NCBI GenBank assembly: GCA_001802655.1
Contig: MGZO01000116.1
Span: 1 to 23,122 of the forward strand
Length of the DNA: 23,122 nt
Direction: 5' to 3'
Source of the DNA: Hydrogenophilales bacterium RIFOXYD1_FULL_62_11
GTDB taxonomy: Bacteria > Pseudomonadota > Gammaproteobacteria > Burkholderiales > Thiobacillaceae
The notes below the pieces were generated by a model. The model searched no databases, was not told the origin of the DNA, and saw nothing but the letters and a program-made list of their open reading frames with translations. Position numbers and translations under genes: made by a program. Below, in pieces: positions 1 to 7,700 of this stretch; position 1 is the stretch's first letter, and each line of letters begins with the position of its first letter.

Positions 1-303
1 CTTGAGGAAATACTCGACCGCCTTGACGTCGTGATTGGTCGTCGCCTCGATCGCCTTGACGCGTTCGGCATCCGCCACCGAAAAGGTGTCGGCGATGCCA
101 TCGAGCAAGCCAATGGCCGCTTCGGAAAACGCAGGGACTTCAGCGATGGCGGTTTCAGCCGCCAGCGCCTTCAGCCATTCAATCTCGACAATGACGCGGT
201 ATTTGATCAGCGCATATTCGCTGAAAAAATCGCGCAGGCTTTCGATCTTGCTGCCGTAGCGGCCATCCAGCGGCGACAAGGCGGTGAGTGCAGTGAGTTC
301 CAT
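1..303 (-). CDS. purB: Adenylosuccinate lyase, N-terminal part (cut by window edge)
   Basis: Reading down from an ATG at 303, the first 101 codons give a protein opening MELTALTALSPLDGRYGSK. This closely resembles the start of E. coli PurB, and the segment ending TTNHDVKAVEYFLK is the conserved His/Asp region after the first helices. PurB cleaves adenylosuccinate to AMP and fumarate and also acts on SAICAR, so it serves two steps of purine synthesis. The rest of the gene lies off the left edge. It follows recR on the same strand after a gap of about 55 bases, with a weak GGA about 9 bases before the start, so it could be read through from the dnaX operon or have its own promoter. I see no frame damage in the visible part. 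Confidence 0.93.
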   Translation of the reverse strand, partial: MELTALTALSPLDGRYGSKIESLRDFFSEYALIKYRVIVEIEWLKALAAETAIAEVPAFSEAAIGLLDGIADTFSVADAERVKAIEATTNHDVKAVEYFLK

Positions 304-358
304 CGTGTTGTCCGGTATTGGTTATTAGATTGGTTAAACAGTGCGCCTGCGCGTCACG

Positions 359-952
359 TTAAACGGTGCGTCTGTCGCGCACGGCCTGCGCCAGCGTGCC
401 GCTGTCGACATACTCCAGCTCGCCGCCGACCGGCACGCCACGCGCCAGCCGGCTGACCTTGATGCCGCGCGCTTTCAGCAGTTCGCCGATGGTGTGCGCG
501 GTGGCCTCGCCTTCGGGGGTGAAGTTGGTGGCGAGCAGCACTTCCTCGACCACGCCATCCAGCGCCCGGGCGATCAGGCGATCGAGATGGATCTCGCGCG
601 GACCGATGCCGTCGAGCGGACTCAAGCGCCCCATCAGCACAAAGTAAAGGCCGTTGTAGCTTTGAGTGGCTTCCATCATGTTGAAGTCGGCGGGCATTTC
701 GACCACAGCCAGTTGCCGTTTGTCGCGGCGCGGGCTCAAGCAGACCTCACACACCTCGGCTTCGGAAAAATTGTTGCACAGGCTGCAATGATGCAGATGC
801 GTCAGCGCATGGTTGAGCGCGCCCACCAGCGATTCAGCACCGCGCCGGTCGCGCTGCAACAAGTGATACGCCATGCGTGCGGCAGACTTGGGGCCCACGC
901 CGGGCAGCACGCGCAGCGCACTGATCAGGTTTTCCAGCGCGGCGGGTTGCAT
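359..952 (-). CDS. recR: Recombination mediator RecR
   Basis: The 197-residue product has the usual RecR length and layout. A helix-hairpin-helix lies near residues 10-28 (LPGVGPKSA). A four-cysteine zinc finger has ligands C56, C59, C68 and C71. A Toprim domain follows (VVEMPADFNMMEATQSYNG onward), ending with the conserved ARGVPVGGELEYVD region. RecR works with RecO and RecF to load RecA on SSB-coated gapped DNA. It is the last gene of a dnaX-ybaB-recR operon, starting 12 bases after the ybaB stop. This order is widespread in proteobacteria, which supports the call. I see no missing residues. Confidence 0.97.
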   Translation of the reverse strand: MQPAALENLISALRVLPGVGPKSAARMAYHLLQRDRRGAESLVGALNHALTHLHHCSLCNNFSEAEVCEVCLSPRRDKRQLAVVEMPADFNMMEATQSYNGLYFVLMGRLSPLDGIGPREIHLDRLIARALDGVVEEVLLATNFTPEGEATAHTIGELLKARGIKVSRLARGVPVGGELEYVDSGTLAQAVRDRRTV

Positions 953-964
953 CTCGGTGGGTTC

Positions 965-1291
965 TCAGAAAGGCAGCTTCATCCCGGGCGGAATTGGCAG
1001 GCCGGCGGTGACGCTGCCCATTTTTTCCTGCACGGTGGACTCGACCTTGCGCACCGCGTCGTTCATGGCGGCGGCGATCAGGTCTTCCAGCATCTCCTTG
1101 TCATCGCCCATCAGGCTGGGGTCAATGGTGACGCGGCGCACGTCGTATTTGCAGGTCATCGTGACCTTGACCATGCCTGCGCCGCTTTGCCCTTCGATTT
1201 CGATTTCAGCCAGCTTGGCCTGCATTTTGGCCATGTTTTCCTGCACTTGCTGAACCTGCTTCATCATGTTGCCGATGCCGCCTTTCATCAT
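965..1291 (-). CDS. ybaB: YbaB/EbfC family nucleoid-associated protein
   Basis: This 108-residue protein begins with a glycine- and methionine-rich stretch (MMKGGIGNMMKQ). A charged, heptad-like helix rich in Gln, Met and Lys follows (about residues 10-35), then the compact YbaB fold (GMVKVTMTCKYDVRRVTIDP), ending in a proline-rich tail. The family binds DNA as a dimer with little sequence specificity and is nearly always encoded between dnaX and recR. Its ATG overlaps the dnaX stop by four bases (1288-1291), so translation is probably coupled. The exact cellular role of the family is still not settled. Length and context are normal. Confidence 0.95.
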   Translation of the reverse strand: MMKGGIGNMMKQVQQVQENMAKMQAKLAEIEIEGQSGAGMVKVTMTCKYDVRRVTIDPSLMGDDKEMLEDLIAAAMNDAVRKVESTVQEKMGSVTAGLPIPPGMKLPF

Positions 1292-3033
1292 GTTGATTCT
1301 CCTAAGGGTTGAATGGTTGAGGCGTCGATCTGGCCGCCAAACTGCTCGACCAGCTCACGCACGAATGGATCGGACTCGATGGCCGCCACGGCTTCAGCCT
1401 GGCGCTCATCCTTGATGCGGGTGCGTACCTGCTGCGGGGTTTTCTCAACCGCCGCGCCCAGCTCGATTGACACGGTGAGGGCTGGGCCAAACTTGTCGCG
1501 CAGCGCTGCCACCAGCTTGTCCTGATAGGCACGGTCGAGCAGATGTTTATGCGCTTCGGCGACGCGCAGCATCACCGACGCGTCCGTCTGCGCTACCAGC
1601 TCGCAGTGGTCAGCCAGCATCTTGGCCATACCGCCGAGGCGCAGGGACGCGACAACGGCGAGCCAGTCCCAGGCTGCATGCGGCGTCGGTTCACTGGCGA
1701 TCAATGCGGGTTCAGGTGCGGACGGAAGAGCAGCGACCGGCGACGCCACATCAGGCGCTGCAATAACCGGCGCAGGTGACGCAGCGGGCACAGCCACAGG
1801 TGCGGCGACCGGTGCGGCCGCCAGCATAGCCGCACGCGGCGCGGGTTCAACCCGTGATGCTGTCGCCACCCGCGCCGGCGCCGGACGCTCCTGCGGCGTA
1901 CGGTTCCCCGCGCCCGGTGCAAACGCCAGCATCCGCAGCAGCGTCATGCAAAACCCCGACACCTCATCCGGCGCATAGGGCAAATCTCGGCGGCCATTCA
2001 GCACAATCTGGTAATACAGCTGCACGGTTTCGGCATTGAGCTGGCTCGCCGCCATCTGCATCCGTTCATCCTCAAAGCTGGCTTCCAGCGCGCCGCTTTT
2101 AATTGAGTCGGGCGCATGCAACATCAACGCCAGCTGTGTCAGCAGGCTGCCCATGTCCTGCAGCGCCGCATCGAACGCCATGCCGCCTTCGGCAAGTTGC
2201 TGCGCCTGCTGCATCAGGCCATCGGCATCGTTCGCCGCCAGCGCATCGAGCAGATCAAACAGATAATCGCGCCGCACCGTACCGAGCATCGCCTCGACAC
2301 CTGCCGCTTCGATGGCGCCGCCACCGTAGGCGATCGCCTGATCGGTCAGCGAAAGCGCGTCGCGCATACTGCCCGCCGCTGCGCGCGCCAACAGGTTCAA
2401 CGCCGCCGGCTCGGCGTTGACGTTTTCGTCAGCCAGCACTTCGGCCAGATGCTGCGCCACCAGCGCAGGCGGCATCGGCTTCAGGTTGAACTGCAGGCAG
2501 CGCGACAACACCGTCACCGGAATCTTCTGCGGGTCAGTGGTGGCGAGAATGAATTTGACGTGTGCGGGCGGCTCTTCCAGCGTCTTCAACATCGAGTTGA
2601 ACGCGGGTTTCGACAGCATGTGCACTTCGTCGATGATGTAGACCTTGTAGCGACCAACCGTCGGCGCGTATTGCGCGTTGTCGAGCACTTCACGCATGTT
2701 GTCGACGCCAGTATTCGACGCCGCGTCGAGCTCCAGCAAGTCGACAAACCGTCCGGCATCGATCTGGGTGCAGGCCGAGCACACGCCGCATGGCGTGGCG
2801 GTGACGCCGGTTTCGCAATTGAGGCACTTGGCCAGAATCCGCGCCAGCGTGGTCTTGCCCACCCCGCGCGTACCGGTCAGCAGATAGGCATGATGCAGCC
2901 GCCCCTGCGTCAGCGCATTCGAGAGCGCCCGCACCACATGCTCCTGCCCCTTGAGATCAGCGAACACGCGCGGCCGCCACTTGCGCGCCAGCGCCAGTGC
3001 GGGAGAAGCAGATTCGCCGAAGAGATCAGTCAT
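1288..3033 (-). CDS. dnaX: DNA polymerase III subunit gamma/tau
   Basis: The 581-residue product is the clamp-loader ATPase. Visible motifs are Walker A GTRGVGKT at 54-61, a zinc module with cysteines at 70, 73, 82, 85 and 88, Walker B IIDEVHML with D135/E136, and the sensor LSRCLQF. An Ala/Pro-rich linker (about 375-450) then leads to a tau-type C-terminal domain that would bind the polymerase and DnaB. The length matches a full tau. I looked for the E. coli-type A-rich slippery heptamer that makes the short gamma form and did not find one in the linker, so a shorter form, if made, must arise differently. The ATG at 3033 is the first in frame and opens the dnaX-ybaB-recR operon. Confidence 0.97.
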   Translation of the reverse strand: MTDLFGESASPALALARKWRPRVFADLKGQEHVVRALSNALTQGRLHHAYLLTGTRGVGKTTLARILAKCLNCETGVTATPCGVCSACTQIDAGRFVDLLELDAASNTGVDNMREVLDNAQYAPTVGRYKVYIIDEVHMLSKPAFNSMLKTLEEPPAHVKFILATTDPQKIPVTVLSRCLQFNLKPMPPALVAQHLAEVLADENVNAEPAALNLLARAAAGSMRDALSLTDQAIAYGGGAIEAAGVEAMLGTVRRDYLFDLLDALAANDADGLMQQAQQLAEGGMAFDAALQDMGSLLTQLALMLHAPDSIKSGALEASFEDERMQMAASQLNAETVQLYYQIVLNGRRDLPYAPDEVSGFCMTLLRMLAFAPGAGNRTPQERPAPARVATASRVEPAPRAAMLAAAPVAAPVAVPAASPAPVIAAPDVASPVAALPSAPEPALIASEPTPHAAWDWLAVVASLRLGGMAKMLADHCELVAQTDASVMLRVAEAHKHLLDRAYQDKLVAALRDKFGPALTVSIELGAAVEKTPQQVRTRIKDERQAEAVAAIESDPFVRELVEQFGGQIDASTIQPLGEST

Positions 3034-3040
3034 GGTGAGG

Positions 3041-3152
3041 GGCTAGGGGTCAGCGGCCAGGATTCAGAGGTCAGGAAAAAGCGATTTTTCAACGGTTTGC
3101 GCTTGCGCAAGCGTCACATCCTGATCCCTGAATCCTGACCCCTGAATCCTGA
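3041..3152. repeat. Inverted arrangement of degenerate 7-bp repeats
   Basis: Two blocks of heptads face each other. The right block (3122-3149) reads TGATCCC, TGAATCC, TGACCCC, TGAATCC. The left block (3046-3073) reads GGGGTCA, GCGGCCA, GGATTCA, GAGGTCA, which is the same family on the other strand. The best-paired parts, 3058-3076 and 3133-3151, are inverted copies matching at 18 of 19 positions. The roughly 56-base loop holds a hairpin, GAAAAA-GCGA-TTTTTC (3075-3090), and a perfect 14-bp palindrome, CGCTTGCGCAAGCG (3100-3113). The element fills the space between the ffs terminator and the dnaX start, so it probably lies in or next to the dnaX 5' leader. Similar intergenic heptads exist in other betaproteobacteria as far as I recall, but I cannot name a family. 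Confidence 0.7.
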
Positions 3153-3160
3153 AAAAAAGT

Positions 3161-3254
3161 GGCGAGCCTGACCCCGGCACTGGCATCGCTCGCTGGGGCT
3201 GCTTCCTTCCGGACCTGACCCGATTCACGAACTAGCCATGCGGGGAGACCCGCC
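3161..3254 (-). ncRNA. ffs: Signal recognition particle 4.5S RNA
   Basis: The minus strand carries the diagnostic SRP domain IV sequence CAGGTCCGGAAGGAAGCAGC, which forms the symmetric and asymmetric internal loops that bind Ffh. The ends close the rod: GGCGGGTCT at the 5' end pairs fully, with G-U pairs, with AGGCTCGCC at the 3' end. Next inward, GCATGGC pairs with GCCAGTGC with one bulged base. Seven Ts follow directly on the minus strand (3158-3152), so the terminal stem plus U-run can serve as the terminator. At about 94 nt it has the bacterial short-form size. With Ffh it targets nascent membrane and secreted proteins. The exact ends are inferred from pairing. Confidence 0.93.
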
Positions 3255-3260
3255 GCGAGC

Positions 3261-3266
3261 ATTTTA
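3261..3266 (-). promoter_or_regulatory. Probable -10 box of ffs
   Basis: The minus strand reads TAAAAT at 3266-3261. That is seven bases before the 5' end predicted from the terminal stem of the 4.5S RNA (3254), the expected distance to a start site. No convincing -35 hexamer is seen at the usual spacing, so this rests on position and one hexamer. Confidence 0.45.
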
Positions 3267-3373
3267 ACGCAGATGCGCGGCGCACCCTATAGAAAAACCG
3301 GCAAAGCCATGCTGAAGCGGCGCTTTAACGCGCAATCGGGCCAAAGCCACCTTGCTGCGAGCAAAGACCGGGA

Positions 3374-4450
3374 TTATTCCTCATCCGCCGGCACCGCCAA
3401 CCGGCGCTTTTTCACCGCATCCGCCAGCATTCGCAGCAGCGGGATCGTGTCGTCCCAGCCGATACAGGCGTCAGTAATGGATTGCGCATAGGCCAGCGGC
3501 TGGCCGGGGATGAGGTCCTGCCGTCCCGCAGTCAAATGGCTTTCGACCATCATGCCGATGATGCGGGTGTCGCCGCCCGCCACCTGCGCGGCGACATCGG
3601 CACCGACGTCGATCTGGCGCTGGTACTGCTTGCTGGCGTTGGCATGGGAAAAATCGATCATCACCTGCGGGCGCAAGCCTGCGGCAGCGAGTTCCTGGCA
3701 GGCCACCTCGACGTTGGCGGCATCGTAGTTCGGTGTTTTGCCGCCACGCAGGATCACATGGGTGTCTTCATTGCCGGAAGTGCTGAACACGCCGACATGG
3801 CCCGATTTGGTGATCGAGATGAAATGGTGACGCGCGGCGGCGGCCTTGATCGCATCGGCCGCGATGCGCAGGCTGCCGTCGGTACCGTTCTTGAAGCCGA
3901 CCGGGCACGACAAGCCGGAAGCCAGCTGGCGGTGCGACTGCGACTCGGTGGTGCGCGCGCCGATGGCGCCCCAGCTCACCAGGTCGGCGATGTATTGCGG
4001 CGAAATCAGGTCGAGAAACTCGGTGGCGCAGGGCAGGCCGATTTCGTTGATTTCCAGCAGGAGCTTGCGCGCCAGGCGCAGGCCTTCATTGATGTCGTGG
4101 CTTTCGTCCAGATGCGGGTCGTTGATGAGCCCTTTCCAGCCAACGGTGGTGCGGGGCTTTTCGAAGTACACGCGCATGACGATGATGATTTCGTGCGCCA
4201 GCTCATCGGCCAGCAGCTTCAGCTTTTTCGCGTAATCGATCGCCGCAGCCGGATCGTGGATCGAGCAGGGCCCGACGACGATGAACAGGCGGTCATCCGC
4301 GCCACGCAGCACATCATGAATGGCGCTGCGCGCGCGCGTCACATGCGCCAGCACGGTTTCGTTGGCGCGGAGTTCCCGCATGATCTGCATCGGGGCGAGC
4401 AGTTCGCCGCTTTGCTCGATGCGGGTGTCGTCGGTGCGGGTGGTCGTCAT
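3374..4450 (-). CDS. aroG: 3-deoxy-7-phosphoheptulonate (DAHP) synthase, class I
   Basis: The 358-residue enzyme condenses phosphoenolpyruvate with erythrose 4-phosphate, the first step to chorismate and the aromatic amino acids. It matches the AroG/AroF/AroH family over its full length. Seen are the metal-binding cysteine motif GPCSIHDP, the substrate motif FEKPRTTVGWKG, GARTTESQ, GFKNGTDG, and DFSHANASKQ near the C-terminus. I chose the ATG at 4450 because AGGAG stands seven bases before it; an earlier in-frame ATG at 4489 would start inside the terminator region. Whether it is Phe-, Tyr- or Trp-inhibited cannot be read from the sequence by eye. A Phe/Tyr-rich leader peptide and terminator lie directly upstream, which suggests transcriptional attenuation. 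Confidence 0.96.
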   Translation of the reverse strand: MTTTRTDDTRIEQSGELLAPMQIMRELRANETVLAHVTRARSAIHDVLRGADDRLFIVVGPCSIHDPAAAIDYAKKLKLLADELAHEIIIVMRVYFEKPRTTVGWKGLINDPHLDESHDINEGLRLARKLLLEINEIGLPCATEFLDLISPQYIADLVSWGAIGARTTESQSHRQLASGLSCPVGFKNGTDGSLRIAADAIKAAAARHHFISITKSGHVGVFSTSGNEDTHVILRGGKTPNYDAANVEVACQELAAAGLRPQVMIDFSHANASKQYQRQIDVGADVAAQVAGGDTRIIGMMVESHLTAGRQDLIPGQPLAYAQSITDACIGWDDTIPLLRMLADAVKKRRLAVPADEE

Positions 4451-4487
4451 GGTGTGGCTCCTGGGTTTATGCAGCGGCGGCTTAAAC

Positions 4488-4514
4488 AAAAAACCGCCAG
4501 CGGGCTGGCGGTTT
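4488..4514 (-). terminator. Intrinsic terminator in the aroG leader (attenuator)
   Basis: On the minus strand AAACCGCCAG (4514-4505), a CCCG loop and CTGGCGGTTT (4500-4491) form a perfect 10-bp hairpin, and the run of Ts continues to 4488, giving six Ts in total. It lies about 40 bases before the DAHP synthase ATG, downstream of the aromatic leader peptide, so on position it would stop transcription before the gene. An upstream GGCGGT (4553-4548), inside the last codons of the leader peptide, can pair with ACCGCC in the 5' arm and so could act as antiterminator. The hairpin is symmetrical, but on the plus strand only three Ts follow. Confidence 0.8.
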
Positions 4515-4534
4515 CGTTAAGCAAGCTGACCAGT

Positions 4535-4591
4535 TCAGCGCCTCCCGACCGCCTTGGGCGAGGGATAAAAGCAGCTAAAAAAGGACAGCAT
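4535..4591 (-). CDS. Candidate Phe/Tyr leader peptide of the aroG attenuator
   Basis: From an ATG at 4591 the minus strand reads MLSFFSCFYPSPKAVGRR and then TGA. Phe codons fall at positions 4, 5 and 8 and Tyr at 9, so four of the first nine residues are the amino acids whose synthesis the next gene starts. The stop is about 20 bases before the 5' arm of the intrinsic terminator. The Tyr codon is about a dozen bases before the GGCGGT that can pair with the terminator arm, a spacing like that of classical trp and phe leaders. An in-frame ATG at 4603 would add four residues. No clear ribosome binding site is seen for either start, which is the main weakness. Confidence 0.6.
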   Translation of the reverse strand: MLSFFSCFYPSPKAVGRR

Positions 4592-4610
4592 GGCCGGGGT
4601 CATGCGCGCC

Positions 4611-4640
4611 AGTCTATCAAAACCCGCCGACCTGCGACAA
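4611..4640 (-). promoter_or_regulatory. Possible promoter of the aroG leader
   Basis: On the minus strand TTGTCG (4640-4635) is followed after 18 bases by TAGACT (4616-4611), which is preceded by TGA and so gives an extended -10 form. The start site would fall near 4604, just before the leader peptide. If so, the leader ATG at 4591 would have a very short 5' untranslated region. Each hexamer matches consensus at four of six positions, so this is only a candidate. Confidence 0.4.
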
Positions 4641-4693
4641 CCGCAGGCGCATGTCACGTTATCGGCACCCCGTCAAACCCGGGCGCCCCACCC

Positions 4694-4699
4694 TATAAT
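4694..4699 (+). promoter_or_regulatory. Consensus -10 box before the PilZ/DUF1631/EAL gene
   Basis: TATAAT at 4694-4699 is a perfect -10 hexamer about 29 bases before the plus-strand start codon at 4728. No good -35 is seen at 16-18 bases upstream; the sequence there is CGTCAA or similar. It may need an activator or rely on other contacts. Confidence 0.45.
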
Positions 4700-4727
4700 C
4701 GGGGCAAAATCAAGCGAAGCAGAGGGA

Positions 4728-7700
4728 ATGATGAACAACGAGATTGACAGCCGGCACGCCGGCCAGGACTTGCGGCGTGACAAGCGTTTTCAGGTATCCC
4801 AGGCGGCCATCATCACGCAAGCCGGGCATCCCGAAATCGCCTGCGAGATTCGTGATTTTTGCGTGGGCGGGCTTTTCCTCAAATTCACCAATCCGGAAGT
4901 GGCCATCGCGGCGCTGGCCAAGCGTGCCAATGCCGAGGTGGAAATTGTCTTCACCTCGGCGTCGAGCAACGCCACGCTCAACTTCCAGGTGCCCGCGCTG
5001 CTTAAACGGCTGAGCCCACTCGGCGTCGGCGTCGCCTTCATCCGCCAGCCGCTCGACGCGCTGCGTGCGCTGCAGAAGCTGCGGATGGCGAGTCATCGGC
5101 AGAAACTCGCTGCGTTGCCCACCTCGGAAGCCTTCCCTCATCTGCGTCAAGCCAGCACTACGCTATTGAACGAAACCCTGCTGCAGGCACACGACCAGAT
5201 GATGCGTGCGCTGGGCGACAAACTCGGCGCGGCGGCAATTCTGGCGACCGGCATTGTCGAGCACAGCGGATTATTGAGCGCGATGCACGAATTCAACCAG
5301 CACGCCACCCTGGTGCAAACCCGCTTTGTGCAGCAGGTAATGGACGCGCTAAAGCAGAATCAAACCCGTCAGGCCCAGATCAAATCAAGCCCCAACGACG
5401 GCGGCCTGGCCCTGGTAGACGAGCTGGATTTTGAAGACTGGCTTGCCACGTCCACCGATGCCCACAAGCTGGAAGAGCAGTTCCACGAGCAACTGGCCGA
5501 TATCGAACCGCGCATCGGCCAGTTATTCGGCTTTGCCTGCGACCACAACACCAATCCGTTCGGCCCCAGTGTCATCGGCCATGCTTTCCGCAGTGCGGTG
5601 CAGGATGTTCCGGTATCGGCGCGCGCCCGGCAAGTAACCTATGCCACCTTGCGCGACGTGTTGTCCGACCAGCTCGCCCCCTTGTATTCGGAATTGCTGG
5701 CGATGCTTCCGGTTTCGCAGGTGGAAACCCAGTCACAGCACGCCACCCCGACAGCGCCCCCGACGCCTGCCAATACCCCCCAGGCTGTGCCAGACCAAGC
5801 GGAAGCAAGTCCGGCCGGCACCTCGCCTCCAAAGGGCGCACTCAGCCGCCTGACCAGTTCCCTGATGGATTTTTTTCAGCGCAATCAGAGCGCCCAGGGC
5901 AACGCGGCACCCGGCGCCCCGATGCCCTCGGGCGCACCGGCTTCGCAGACGAACCAGGGTGGCTACGCGCAGCCAGCCGGGGCGGGCGGCAGTCAAGCAA
6001 TGCAGATGGGCGTTCCCGGCGTGGCGCATTCACCGGTATTGCAGCGTCTGGCGGCAGCGGGCGCCTTGCCGCCAGCGGTTACTCAGGAGATGCAACGTTC
6101 GGTCGACATGTTCGGCGCGCTGTTCGACACCATGCACGCCGAAAAAACCGTCAGCGAAGGAATGCGGCCGTTTTTCCAGCAGCTTGAAACCAGCCTCGTC
6201 AAGCTGGCCATGTCCGACCCGCAGTTCCTCAACTCGCCCAGCCATCCCGCGCACAAGGTGTTGAACACGCTCGACCGCATCAGCATGGTGGCGGGCGACG
6301 ACGGCAAAATCGGCGATGCGCGTCTGATGCGGCTGATGAGCCGCTGGACCGACCGCATCAATGCCGAAGCCGACAAAAACCCGGGCGTGTTCGAAGAGGC
6401 GCGCACCCAGCTCGAACGCGTGGTCAAGCCACTGTTGAGCGAGCGCGCCGCACGCGTATTCCGTTTGCAGGAAATGTGCGAAGGCCGCCAGAACGCCGAA
6501 ATCGTCAAGCAGCGCATCCTGCGCGAACTGCTGGCGCGGCTGGACACCCAGCCGGTGCCCAACGCCGTGATCGAACTGCTGAACGGTGGCTGGCGCAATG
6601 TGTTGTTCATTGCGGAAATGCGCCACGGGATCGACAGCGACGAAGCACGCGAAGCCTGGCAGGTGTTGCGGCAATTATGTGGCTGGCTGGATCCGGATCT
6701 CGCCGAGCCGCCGACGGCCACCGATATTCAGGCCCTGCTGCAGCGTATCGACCAGGAACTCACTCAGGTTTGCGCCGACAAATTCGCGCAGGACCGCATC
6801 GTCGACCAGCTTGCATCCGCGCTGTTCGAAACCGACAAATCGCAGCACCCGCGCACCGCGATTGCCGCCCGCCTGATCGATGCCGCCAGCGAGCCGCTCA
6901 GCGAAGCCCAGGACAACCTGGCCGAGCGCCTGCGCGTTGGCGACTGGCTGCAATTCAAGTCGCAGGACACGCCGCTCAACCTGATCTGGATCGGTGACCA
7001 GCCGCACGTGTACGTATTCGCCAACTATCGCGGCATCAAAAAACTCGACCTCAAGCGACCCGAATTGCTGCAAACGCTGGAAGAAGGCGATGCGGAATGG
7101 ACCGAAGACCTCGAGCTGCCGCTGATGGATCGCTCCTACAGCGCGATGATCCAGAAAATGCAGCGCGACCTGCTGTGGCAGGCCTCGCACGACTCCGCCA
7201 CAGGCCTGGCCAACCGCAAGAGTTTTTTCCGCGCGATCCGTCGCGCCTGGTTGCGCAGCCAGACAACAGTGGGCGGCTATGCCGTCGGCGTCATCCAGCT
7301 CGACATCCACAACCCGGCGGGTGAGGCGGTGGGAAGTGAAACGCGCATTCCCATCCTGCGCGATCTCGCCCAACTGCTGCCGACCCTGCTGCCTGCCAGC
7401 GCCCAACTGGCGCGCGCCGGTGAATCCGGTCTGGCATTCTGGATCGAGGCCACCGACGGCGAAGCTGCCCAAACCCAGGCCGAAACGCTATTGAGCACAC
7501 TGACCGCCCATCCGCAGGAAATCAATGGCATACGCTACCGCGTGCAAATGGCGGCGGGCCTGATGTGGGCCAGCGACTGCCTCAGCCCGGAAACCTATTT
7601 CGACAACGCCAACGCTGCCAGCGCCCGCGCCCGCGAATCGGGGCAGGCGGTGGTGCTGTACAGCAGCGAAGTCAACGACAGCGGCGTGCTGGCGCTGGCG

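Noticed and set aside
341..1312. Long plus-strand open frame of about 320 codons rich in His and Gln
   Set aside because: It is antisense to recR and ybaB, both clear full-length family members. High GC content makes such antisense frames common, and its protein resembles nothing known.
1650..2000. Programmed frameshift in dnaX to make a short gamma subunit
   Set aside because: No A-rich slippery heptamer with a following stem was found in the linker region, so I do not annotate one.
2116..3138. Plus-strand open frame of 340 codons antisense to dnaX
   Set aside because: It has an Arg- and Gln-rich composition typical of reversed GC-rich coding sequence and no recognisable domain; dnaX on the other strand is certain.
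3261..3373. Search for a terminator or small gene after the DAHP synthase stop
   Set aside because: Only a short GCGC...GCGC pairing without a T-run was seen. The probable ffs -10 box at 3261-3266 is all I can support there.
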